A stretch of 64,000 nt of DNA from Stictocephala bisonia (Eukaryota > Arthropoda > Insecta > Hemiptera > Membracidae): NCBI GenBank assembly GCA_035578905.1, contig JAQJVL010000522.1:549457-613456 (forward strand). Reading direction: 5' to 3'. Below are positions 26,090 to 39,700 of this stretch, in pieces. The notes under the pieces are model-generated. The model had not been told where the DNA came from and ran no database searches. It worked only from the letters and a program-made list of their open reading frames with translations. The position numbers and the translations under genes were made by a program. Every line of letters begins with the position of its first letter. Positions within the stretch are counted from its first letter, which is position 1.

Positions 26090-26996
26090 AAGAACGGTTG
26101 AAAGTAAACATCAATGGACATTGCCAGTTAATTGCTGACATGGTAACAAATTATTTACCCTAGGTCCTACCTACACGTTAACTAGACTAGGCTACATATT
26201 CCTGTTCACGCAATGATACTACAACGGTTGAAAAGTAAACATCAGTTGACAGTATCCTGGTCTTACCTGTACGAGGAACTGGCACACAGCAATCATTTCT
26301 GTTTACACAGTGATACAACAACGGTTGAAAAGTAAACATTAGTTGACAGTATCCTGGTCCTACCTGTACGAGGAACTGGCACAAAGCAATCATTTCTGTT
26401 TACACAGTGATACAACAACGGTTGAAAAGTAAACATCAGTTGACAGTATCCTGGTCCTACCTGTACGAGGAACTGGCACACAGCAATCATTTCTGTTTAC
26501 ACAGTGATACAACAACGGTTGAAAAGTAAACATCAGTTGACAGTATCCTGGTCCTACCTGTACGAGGAACTGGCACAAAGCAATCATTTCTGTTTACACA
26601 ATGATACAACAACGGTTGAAAAGTAAACATCAGTTGACAGTATCCTAGTCCTACCTGTACGAGGAACTGGCACAAAGCAATCATTTCTGTTTACACAGTG
26701 ATACAACAACGGTTGAAAAGTAAACATCACTTGACAGTATCCTGGTCTTACATGTACGAGGAACTAGCACAAAGCAATCATTTCTGTTTACACAGTGATA
26801 CAACAACGGTTGAAAAGTAAACATCAGTTGACAGTATCCTGGTCTTACCTGTACGAGGAACTGGCACAAAGCAATCATTTCTGTTTACACAGTGATACAA
26901 CAACGGTTGAAAAGTAAACATCAGTTGGCAAGAGCCGTTATTTGTTGACATGGTAACAAGTGATTTCCCCTAGGTCATGCCTATACAAGTAACTAG
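26090..26996. repeat. 97-bp satellite with longer edge units
   Basis: Seven to eight internal units of exactly 97 bases contain ACAACGGTTGAAAAGTAAAC and TACGAGGAACTGGCAC. The first and last units are longer and carry an extra stretch with GACATGGTAACAA and CCCTAGGTC (26138-26165 and 26948-26975). The internal units look like deletion derivatives that then amplified between two ancestral-length edge units. Minus-strand frames of 65-68 codons recur through the array because of its structure. Confidence 0.92.
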
Positions 26997-28235
26997 TACT
27001 CAACAATTATCCCTGTTTACACAGTAATACAACAACAGACAGCTACCCTCCTAGATTCTACTGTCAAAGCTCCTGGCAGCAGCACCCACAGTCGAACATC
27101 TCCACCTTCGACCACTACCAGACTCACCCAGCCAGCCCCAGGCTTCCCTATTTATACCTCAGCTCCACGTTTACCAAACAACTTCCAAGGCACTGTCAAA
27201 TGTCTCGTCAGCAGCACGCGCAGTCGAACTTCTCCACCTTCGACCACTACCAGACTCCCCCATTCAGCCCCAGGCTTCCCTATTTATACCTCAGCTCCTC
27301 GTTTACCAAATAACTTCCAAGCTCCTGTCAAATATCCTGGCAGCAGCACTCGCAATCAAACTTCTCCACCTTCGGCCACTACCAGACTCCCCCAGCCAGC
27401 CCCAGGCTTTCCTATTTATACATCAGCTACACGTTTACCAAACAAGTCCCAAGCCACTGTCAAATCTCCTGGCAGCAGCACCCGTAGTCGACCTTTTCCA
27501 CCTTCGACTACCACCAGACTGCCCCAGCCAGCCCCAGGGTTCCCTATTTATACCTCAGCTCCTCGTTTACCAAATAACTTCCAAGCTCCTGTCAAATATC
27601 CTGGCAGCAGCACTCGCAATCAAACTTCTCCACCTTCGGCCACTACCAGACTCCCCCAGCCAGCCCCAGGCTTTCCTATTTATACATCAGCTACACGTTT
27701 ACCAAACAAGTCCCAAGCCACTGTCAAATCTCCTGGCAGCAGCACCCGTAGTCGACCTTTTCCACCTTCGACTACCACCAGACTGCCCCAGCCAGCCCCA
27801 GGGTTCCCTATTTATACATCAGCTCCTCGTTTACCAAACAAGTCCCAAGCCACTGTCAAATCTCCTGGCAGCAGCACCCGCAGTCAAACTTCTCCACCTT
27901 CGGCCACTACCAGACTCCCCCAACCAGCCCCAGCCTTCCCTATTTATACATCAGCTCCACTTTTACCAGACATCTCCCAAGCCACTGTCAAATCTCCGGA
28001 CAGCAGCACCCGCAGTCGACCTTCTCCACCTTCGACCACTACCAGACTCCCCCAGCCAGCCCCAGGCTTTCCTATTTATACATCAGCTACACGTTTACCA
28101 AACAAGTCCCAAGCCACTGTCAAATCTCCTGGCAGCAGCACCCGTAGTCGACCTTCTCCACCTTCGACTACTACCAGACTCCCCCAGCCAGGACCAGGGT
28201 TCCCTATTTATACAGATCGCGGACTTGAGCTGTGA
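26997..28235 (+). CDS. Pro/Thr/Ser-rich repeat protein, possible internal or terminal exon
   Basis: A frame of 412 codons runs from just after a TAG at 26994 to a TGA at 28233, with no ATG in frame, so if real it is an exon rather than a whole gene. From 27063 it encodes nine 44-residue units, the last truncated; each contains S-P-P-S-T-T-T-R-L-P-Q-P-A-P-G-F-P-I-Y-T-S-A and then R-L-P-N. No indel or stop occurs across nine units. Between units 3 and 4 about 10 synonymous and 11 amino-acid-changing differences are counted, more synonymous than neutral drift would usually give. Candidate splice acceptors are CCCTGTTTACACAG (27023) and CTACCCTCCTAG (27054). One other frame is also free of stops over the units examined, so openness alone proves little. 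It could be a mucin- or matrix-like repeat region or just GC-rich satellite. The function is unknown. Confidence 0.35.
   Translation, partial: YSTIIPVYTVIQQQTATLLDSTVKAPGSSTHSRTSPPSTTTRLTQPAPGFPIYTSAPRLPNNFQGTVKCLVSSTRSRTSPPSTTTRLPHSAPGFPIYTSAPRLPNNFQAPVKYPGSSTRNQTSPPSATTRLPQPAPGFPIYTSATRLPNKSQATVKSPGSSTRSRPFPPSTTTRLPQPAPGFPIYTSAPRLPNNFQAPVKYPGSSTRNQTSPPSATTRLPQPAPGFPIYTSATRLPNKSQATVKSPGSSTRSRPFPPSTTTRLPQPAPGFPIYTSAPRLPNKSQATVKSPGSSTRSQTSPPSATTRLPQPAPAFPIYTSAPLLPDISQATVKSPDSSTRSRPSPPSTTTRLPQPAPGFPIYTSATRLPNKSQATVKSPGSSTRSRPSPPSTTTRLPQPGPGFPIYTDRGLEL
27060..28214. repeat. 132-bp tandem repeat, ~8.7 copies
   Basis: The period is exactly 132 throughout (GTCAAA landmarks at 27063, 27195, 27327, 27459, 27591, 27723, 27855, 27987 and 28119). 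Units 3-4 and 5-6 are nearly the same pair, so a 264-bp dimer was duplicated. Base composition is much more GC-rich than the surroundings. Confidence 0.95.
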
Positions 28236-28370
28236 GCGTGGCCTTGGCTGCGTGGTGATAGGCGGGAGGGGTAGCGGGGTAGTGTTATGCGCTCTGTCCT
28301 GAAAACGCTGACTCACCTGCAACAACCTCTTTACTGAGAATCGTAATGAAAATAACAACGTAATTAAAGT

Positions 28371-29338
28371 TTGAGACGCATATTAAAGGATTTAGGGTTT
28401 ACTTGGAGAAAGACAGCAAACAATAGAAAGTTGTTAATTGAAAAACCAGAAATCCGAGAAAAACGGATAACATATTTGAGTTCGTTAAAAAGCTATAGGG
28501 AGCAAGGACGTCCAATAATTTACTCGTATTTAGATGAGTCTTACATATTATATTCTCAAATTTCTAATAAAACTTGGTCAGATGGCTCAAATAAAGGGTT
28601 ACACGTTCCAATTTCTAAGGGTGAAAGATTGATAATCATCCATGCGGGTGGAGAGAAAGGGTTCGTGCCTAACGCTTTTACCTGCTGGAAAGCAAGCAAC
28701 CATAGTGGAGACTACCACGACAACGTGAATGGGGAAATATTTATGAAATGGATGAAGGACAAAGTAATGCCCAATTTGGAACCAAATTCAGTACTGGTAA
28801 TCGATAATGCGCCCTACCATAACATTCTAATTGAAAAGGCTCCTACTTCAAAAAGTAAGAAACAGGATATGAAGGCGTGGCTTTTAAAAAACGGAATACC
28901 ATTCAGCAACGATATGTTTTACCTGAACTGTACAAACTTGTGCAGCTACATAAACCAAGGTATTTCCGATATGCCTTGGATGAAACTGTCAAACTTGAGG
29001 GTCATGAAATCTTACGACACCCACCCTACCACCCAGGTCTCAATCCGATTGAGTTAATTTGGGCCAAAGTAAAAGGTTATGTAGCCAAGAGAAATACGTC
29101 CTTTACTATATCTCAAGCTAAAACTCTCTGCGAAGAAAAAATATCAAGAATGGGTGCAGAAGAATGGTTAGGAAAGTGCAAGCACGTGGAGAAGATAGAA
29201 AAAGACTATGCAGCGGCAGAACCCCAGATAGACAATGTTATAGAATCCTTTGTTATATCAGTTGGAAATGAATCTGATACAGACAGTGATGGTCTTTCAG
29301 AGGAGAAGGAAGAGTTAAGTGGGATTGAAGAACTCTAA
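28371..29338 (+). pseudogene. DDE transposase (IS630/Tc1/mariner type), 5'-truncated with one frameshift
   Basis: This is a relative of the transposase at 13871-15255. The frame opens in the DNA-binding linker (L-R-R-I-L-K-D-L-G-F) after an upstream in-frame stop at 28365, so the helix-turn-helix region is missing. First aspartate is residue 55 (Y-L-D-E-S-Y) and the second residue 145 (V-I-D-N-A-P-Y-H). A frameshift between about 28877 and 28915 moves to the frame ending at 29338, which carries P-P-Y-H-P-G-L-N-P-I-E-L-I-W with the catalytic glutamate at 29051. Allowing one lost base, the D-to-E spacing is 82 residues, matching the DD82E type reported in the Tc1/mariner group. The C-terminus is acidic and serine-rich, as in the other copy. 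No inverted ends were found on either side. All three catalytic residues survive, so inactivation may be fairly recent. Confidence 0.85.
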
Positions 29339-30060
29339 TGAAGTAAAATGATTGTAAGTCACATTTATATATCATTGTAAGATTTATATTATATTATATT
29401 CACATTCATTATATATTCATTATAAGAAAGTACTTATAAGTTACTCAACTTTTTACTAACTATTTACAAAAATAAAATGACTAAGAAATATTATTACAGA
29501 CGTTTTAAATGAACTAGACAAGGAAGCAGGAATAATAGCAATAATAATGTGTTTCATGTGTTTGTGAAAATTAAATACTTTCCAACCTACCATAAAAATA
29601 CAGTTACCACAATACATTTAATGTTTTCAATTTATAATACTTTTTCACATATGTGTATAGCTGTCAAAGAGTAAAGTGTAACCTATATAGAACATAGGAA
29701 GAAGTTTTGGCGCCTTCATTTCAGCGGCGAGAGCGTGAACGCAACCCGTAAAACATGTTGTGTTTGTTTGTTGAATGGGTAGTAGTTTGTTTCCGCGCGC
29801 AGAGCTAAAGTCCTCGATGTGTACCTTAGGTCCATTTTTACCTAATAACCTACTTCCTACTTCCTAATACTACTTATTCCTATATCTATTACACATTTTT
29901 ACATTATTAAACCTTATATACCTTATATACATTATTACATTGTCGTTATTACACTAATAAACTAACAATACTTATGTGCCAAAACATACGTTAAAGGAAC
30001 TTTCATCTGTTGGGCCTTAACTGCATTTTTATATATTTTTCAAATGTTAAATAATAAACC
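29339..30060. other. Intergenic DNA with a CpG-containing patch
   Basis: The first 350 bases are AT-rich 3' flank of the transposase. At about 29705-29825 there is a CpG-rich patch including TTTTGGCGCC, GCGGCGAGAGCGTGAACGC and CCGCGCGC. TTTGGCGCC resembles an E2F-type site, so a remnant promoter is possible, but no gene starts from it. Confidence 0.4.
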
Positions 30061-30079
30061 TTGTACTGTTAAATAATAA

Positions 30080-30240
30080 AATGAATTCTTTTGTGAAACG
30101 CTCTGGTCTGAGGAAGGTGAGCGTGGTTCACACAAATAGATAACCATAATATTTGTGCATTTGTGTTTTGTGAGGTTTACTTGTACTGTATATGTACCTA
30201 TACGTATTATGCTAATTAAAAAACTATTTAGAGAATATAT
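30080..30240. repeat. Dispersed repeat with CTGAGGA hairpin motif, copy 1
   Basis: It shares TCTGGTCTGAGGAAGGTGAG and CGTGGTTCAC with 61872-61912 in the same orientation. Its right part (about 30165-30235, with TTACTTGTACTGTATATGTA) matches 61765-61830 in reverse. A family element with inverted internal parts is implied. In this copy the bases after the hairpin read ACAAA, where the other copy reads CGAAA. It may be the terminal part of a retroelement; this is inference. Confidence 0.55.
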
Positions 30241-30357
30241 TAAATATGTAAAGCTAAAATACGAGGCTTTCTTTAGTATGACCTAAACCTATTTAAATCA
30301 ACGTTGTAACCATTGGTATATGTCTCTATTTTATAAAACGAGCATTTTTCTTGATTT

Positions 30358-30702
30358 TTATGTCTCGAATATTATATTTACAGAAAAATGAATATATAAA
30401 AAATGAGGGTTTGATAAAAGCATAAGTGTATCTTTGCTGTCATAAATAAGAGGTTTTTTAAGTAAGTGGAGGTTTCCATTCCTTAAGGACAGTTTGTATA
30501 TGCATGCATCATTAATATTATGAATGATATGAAATATAAATGTTATTCCAGCATAAACAGCTGGTGTGTTTTGTTCCAAAATGACAAAGGTCCCGGTGGA
30601 AATCAGTGAAAACAATGTGGCTAAACAGCGTATATAAGTACAGCAATATTGTGTTATCTGTAAAAATCGTACAGAGTTTTCATTATTATTCAATGCAATC
30701 AT
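30358..30702 (-). CDS. Hydrophobic 114-residue open frame, unassigned
   Basis: The frame encodes a mostly hydrophobic peptide with several possible membrane segments, including S-L-I-S-T-G-T-F-V and I-T-F-I-F-H-I-I. A related fragment with a stop codon lies at 3660-3765. Shared sequence at two sites, one hydrophobic in the same frame, could mean a decayed membrane-protein exon (for example chemoreceptor-like) or a transposon piece. Neither is recognised with confidence, and the frame may be non-coding. Confidence 0.2.
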   Translation of the reverse strand: MIALNNNENSVRFLQITQYCCTYIRCLATLFSLISTGTFVILEQNTPAVYAGITFIFHIIHNINDACIYKLSLRNGNLHLLKKPLIYDSKDTLMLLSNPHFLYIHFSVNIIFET

Positions 30703-30719
30703 TAAAATTTATTTGTTTA

Positions 30720-33255
30720 ACCTCCCAATAATGAGGTTGAATCTATAATGAGAACTGAAAAAATTGGAATTTGTGTTGATGTTAAACTGTCTGGATGGAA
30801 AATATACTTTACTAGAAATATTGATGTTTTCCGTAAATATAAAACATTTATTTGATGTAAAGAACTTGAACTTAACTTTAATCTCCAAATCAACCAAATT
30901 CTGGAGGTTGGTAAATATATTTCAATACAAAGCTTCCGTAAAGCCTAATTACGGCAAATCATAGAATAATAATCGTAGAACCCAATATTTTCATAACAAT
31001 TGTATTAAATGCAATCAAAAATTATATATGTTGCTTTTTTTTACTTTTTGATTTTGGAAGTTTGTTTTATAACAGTAAATGAGTTAAACATTTTTACAAC
31101 ATTATTTTTAGACCATAATATCATCATATCATGTATATATAATATTGCACATTTCTAAAGGAGTACAACAGATTATTCAACTCCATTTCAACTGATGTAA
31201 CATAACTAACTGCATTAGATTTGTTTTTGTGCTAAGAATAAAATTCTTGTTTGTTAACTAGTTTAAACATTATGACAAAATAACGACAAAGAGTCCTATT
31301 AGATAGCAAATAACATCACCTACCATTGTGTGGCCACAAAGTATATACCAGACAGACAATCATGGCTGCACCTGCAACAATAACCACGTTTGTGAATAAA
31401 GTTTTAAGTGTCGGTCAAGGATCACTGTGTTATTTTTTAAATCCATAAAAACAATTTAATCTTCTCTAAATAACATAAACCAATTTATTTCATTACTATT
31501 AATCCCAGTTAAACATAAAAATTTAAGTTTTGGGGGACATTTTAAGCAATTATAGTTAATGCAAATGTCTAGAATAATCTGTCCTACTTTGAACCCCCGT
31601 TGGTCCAATCACGCGTGATTTCTCTGATCTTGAAAATGGGCATTAGATTGCTGGTTTTGAGAAATTAGATGGTCATAAACCCAAAGTAAATACCGCGTAG
31701 AGGATAGAGAATTTTCACTTCTCCCGCCACATTTCCCCTCCAGTGGCAGTCACGTACAAAACATATTTAATCAATTATGTAATATTTTACTCCATCATTC
31801 AAAAATATTTTAACTATGGTTAGAACAAATATAAATATCTATAATTTAAACTATTAAGAATACTTCAGTACAACTCAATTGATTAAACAACACAAAAGCA
31901 GATCCTATCAAAACACTGAGGCAAGAAGGATTATTGTTGTAATGACAGAACTATGTCTTCTAGCAGTGACTGTACTAAGAACATATGACAGTGCGTATTG
32001 GGGGATAGAATCTGTCGTGCATGCGCTGATCACAGGCCATTAACCATGGGCCGGATACTACCAATTTGTAAATGGCTTTAAACCAGTTTCCTGTTGTTAA
32101 TAGTGATGTGAGATAATACATGTTGTAATCATTAATTTTGCCGAAGGGAATCGTGTGCACGTAATCCTCGTAGATTTAGACATGGAATGTTAATTGTTAA
32201 CTCTTTAAGAATCGCCTTTTACATTAATGGGGGAAACATATGTTATTAATGAACAATACGCCTACTTATTAAGAGGCTATTTATAATACCATAAACTATC
32301 TGGCCAATACTCAAGTGTGACTACAGGTTACTAACTACGTGTACTCCAAGGGAAGGAAACTCGCACTTCCCTAGATCTTGATTGTGATTGAGGGGATCGT
32401 TTGTTATATGTTGGGGATAGTTCTACTCCAACGTGAAATAATGGGAAACTGTCCTCCAGCATCTTCGTGGAATACCGGAGCTGATCCCATAAACATGTCC
32501 CACCCCATCTCTGGTTGGTAGATGTCACGGGGTTAATTACCACTACTATATACATATAATAGATACGAGTGAGTTTCGAGATAAACTCACCTTCCGTGGC
32601 CCTGCTGCCACTCGCGCAGTGATGTGTAACTATATATTATACCTTACTGTTTGGTGTTTTCATTGACACAACTTAGTAAGATTAGCCACTTAAATATTCA
32701 GTTACAAAGATTTATGTAGTAGAGCCTGATTTGTTACTTATGCAAGATAACACATTTTGGGTCACCTCATATTTAGGAATTTGACTGTCGTGAGTACTAA
32801 TGTACGGTAAAACTAGACAAACCTCAAGAATATGCGCTCATATTCTTGGCGAGCTTTTTCCTACTATAGGTCGTACTCAAGACGTAAATATGTTTAACGC
32901 CGAAAACTATAGCTTTTTTCCCTAACACTCTCTAACAGTGAGGGGTTGGAAATAGCCAATAGCGTTCCATAAAGAGCATTATTGCCAAGCCCGATTTGGT
33001 TTATCAACACGACCGTGTTAGGAGTAGCCTTTATAGAGAATAGTAGTTTTAACAATAAACTCTGCTGCACTACCTTCACAGTTGCGATTCTTCTTACATA
33101 GATATCCCAATGGAGGTCTTGCAAAATAAAAATACGGTCACTTTAAAACACTGTCTACTTTATTATTCACTCACCGAACAACGATTTACAATACGTAATT
33201 GCTAGATCCACTGTGATTCACAAATAGTGATAATACAGCTTACTGTTTCTAACAA
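30720..33255. other. Intergenic DNA
   Basis: No gene is recognised. A minus-strand 74-codon frame at 32331-32555 (with W-G-G-T-C-L-W-D-Q-L) and another at 31975-32160 look protein-like in composition, but no family could be assigned. Confidence 0.4.
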
Positions 33256-33259
33256 GTAT

Positions 33260-33291
33260 ACTGACTGACTGACTGACTGACTGACTGACTG
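33260..33291. repeat. ACTG tetranucleotide microsatellite
   Basis: About eight perfect ACTG units. Confidence 0.95.
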
Positions 33292-33630
33292 GCCAGGCGT
33301 AGCTCTTCACTAGAAAACTCCAGAAGCTTGGAACAGTATCGAAATGAAAAAACAACTGTTTTTAGCTTAATCTCCAAGCTTGAAACAATGTAAAATTGAA
33401 AATTATTCGTTTCTAGAATTACCTTGAAGAATATTCCGAACGTTGTTTACTTTAAAAAAGTAGATAAGCCGTAAAAAAATCTATGTCAATGTATTGTACA
33501 GCTTATTTAATAAAAGAAAACCTTTTATTAACTACAGTTACGTTAAAGAAGTTATTTTCACAAATTCTCACAAAGATCTAACCTAGGTACCCTATATGTT
33601 ATTTTAGTGTTTTTCAGTTCACCTACGTCA

Positions 33631-33820
33631 ACTCTTCCAGGGTTACCGTGGGAGTGTACAGGGACTTGAGGCATTTTCTAGTAGTTGAAATAACTTGGAA
33701 GATCCCTGCAGAGAGATCCAAAAAACTCTTCCAGGGTTACCGTGGGATTGTACAGGGACTTAAGGCATTTTTTAGTAGTTGAAATAACTTGGTAGATCCC
33801 TGCAGAGAGATCCGGAAAAC
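33631..33820. repeat. 94-bp tandem duplication
   Basis: Two copies start ACTCTTCCAGGGTTACCGTG (33631 and 33725) and end CTGCAGAGAGATCC, with only a few substitutions between them. Confidence 0.93.
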
Positions 33821-33829
33821 TCGTTAAAA

Positions 33830-36769
<2,940 letters not shown>

Positions 36770-39700
36770 TCCTTGCACACGTGTAACAACAGTTTGGTAG
36801 ATACAGTTTGTATTACTGTTCTTGTTGAATACTTACTTGCACACGTGTAACAACAGTTTGGTAGATACAGTTTGTATTACTGTTCTTGTTGAATACTTAC
36901 TTGCACACGTGTAACAACAGTTTGGTAGATACAGTTTGTATTACTGTTCTTGTTGAATACTTACTTGCACACGTGTAACAACAGTTTGGTAGATAAAGTA
37001 TGTATTACTGTTCTTGTTAAATACTTACTTGCACACGTGTAACAACAGTTTGGTAGATAAAGTTTGTATTACTGTTCTTGTTAAATACTTACTTGCACAC
37101 GTGTAACAACAGTTTGGTAGATAAAGTTTGTATTACTGTTCTAGTTAAATACTTACTTGCACACATGTTACAACAATTTGTTAGATATAGTTTGTATTAC
37201 TGTTCTTGTTGAATACTTACTTGCACACGTGTAACAACAGTTTGTTAGATACAGTTTGTATTACTGTTCTTGTTGAATACTTTCTTGCACACGTGTATCA
37301 ACAGTTTGGTAGATACAGTTTGTATTACTGTTCTTGTTGAATACTTACTTGCACACGTGTAACAACAGTTTGGTAGATACAGTTTGTATTACTGTTCTGG
37401 TTGAATACTTACTTGCACACGTGTAACAACAGTTTGGTAGATACAGTTTGTATTACTGTTCTTGTTCAATACTTACTTGCACACGTGTAACAACAGTTTG
37501 TTAGATACAGTTTCTATTACTGTTCTTGTTGCATACTTACTTGCACACATGTAACAACAGTTTGTTAGATACAGTTTCTATTACTGTTCTTGTTGCATAC
37601 TTACTTGCACACGTGTAACAACAGTTTGGTAGATACAGTTTGTATTACTGTTCTGGTTGAATACTTACTTGCACACGTGTAACAACAGTTTGGTAGATAC
37701 AGTTTGTATTACTGTTCTTGTTAAATACTTACTTGCACACATGTAACAACAGTTTGGTAGATACAGTTTGTATTACTGTTCTTGTTAAATACTTACTTGC
37801 ACACGTGTAACAACAGTTTGGTAGATACAGTTTGTATTACTGTTCTTGTTGAATACTTACTTGCACACGTGTAACAACAGTTTGGTAGATAAAGTATGTA
37901 TTACTGTTCTTGTTGAATACTTACTTGCACACATGTAACAACAGTTTGGTAGATACAGTTTGTATTACTGTTCTTGTTAAATACTTACTTGCACACGTGT
38001 AACAACAGTTTGGTAGATACAGTTTGTATTACTGTTCTTGTTAATACTTACTTGCACACGTGTAACAACAGTTTGGTAGATACAGTTTCTATTACTGTTC
38101 TTGTTCAATACTTACTTGCACACGTGTAACAACAGTTTGGTAGATACAGTTTCTATTACTGTTCTTGTTGAATACTTACTTGCACACGTGTAACAACAGT
38201 TTGGTAGATACAGTTTCTATTACTGTTCTTGTTGAATACTTACTTGCACACGTGTAACAACAGTTTGGTAGATACAGTTTGTATTACTGTTCTTGTTCAA
38301 TACTTACTTGCACACGTGTAACAACAGTTTGGTAGATACAGTTTGTATTACTATTCTGGTTGAATACTTACTTGCACACGTGTAACAACAGTTTGGTAGA
38401 TACAGTTTCTATTACTGTTCTTGTTCAATACTTACTTGCACACGTGTAACAACAGTTTGGTAGATACAGTTTGTATTACTGTTCTTGTTGAATACTTACT
38501 TGCACACGTGTAACAACAGTTTGGTAGATACAGTTTCTATTACTGTTCTTGTTCAATACTTACTTGCACACGTGTAACAACAGTTTGGTAGATACAGTTT
38601 GTATTACTGTTCTAGTTAAATACTTACTTGCACACGTGTAACAACAGTTTGGTAGATACAGTTTGTATTACTATTCTGGTTAAATACTTACTTGCACACG
38701 TGTAACAACAGTTTGGTAGATACAGTTTGTATTACTGTTCTAGTTAAATACTTACTTGCACACGTGTAACAACAGTTTGGTAGATACAGTTTGTATTACT
38801 ATTCTGGTTGAATACTTACTTGCACACGTGTAACAACAGTTTGGTAGATACAGTTTGTATTACTATTCTGGTTGAATACTTACTTGCACACGTGTAACAA
38901 CAGTTTGGTAGATACAGTTTGTATTACTGTTCTAGTTAAATACTTACTTGCACACGTGTAACAACAGTTTGGTAGATACAGTTTGTATTACTGTTCTAGT
39001 TAAATACTTACTTGCACACGTGTAACAACAGTTTGGTAGATACAGTTTGTATTACTGTTCTAGTTAAATACTTACTTGCACACGTGTAACAACAGTTTGG
39101 TAGATAAAGTTTGTATTACTGTTCTTGTTGAATGCTTACTTGCACACGTGTAACAACAGTTTGTTAGATACAGTTTGTATTACTGTTCTTGTTGAATACT
39201 TACTTGCACACGTGTAACATCAGTTTGGTAGATACAGTTTGTATTACTGTTCTTGTTCAATACTTACTTGCACACGTATAACAACAGTTTGGTAGATACA
39301 GTTTGTATTACTGTTCTTGTTGAATGCTTACTTGCACACGTGTAACAACAGTTTGTTAGATACAGTTTGTATTACTATTCTGGTTGAATACTTACTTGCA
39401 CACGTGTAACATCAGTTTGTTAGATACAGTTTGTATTACTGTTCTTGTTGAATGCTTACTTGCACACGTGTAACAACAGTTTGGTAGATACAGTTTGTAT
39501 TACTGTTCTTGTTGAATGCTTACTTGCACACATGTAACAACAGTTTGTTAGATACAGTTTGTATTACTATTCTGGTTGAATACTTACTTGCACACGTGTA
39601 ACATCAGTTTGTTAGATACAGTTTGTATTACTGTTCTTGTTGAATGCTTACTTGCACACGTGTAACAACAGTTTGGTAGATACAGTTTGTATTACTGTTC

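Noticed and set aside
26187..26878. Series of 65-68-codon minus-strand frames
   Set aside because: The same peptide is repeated at every 97-bp unit; satellite artefact.
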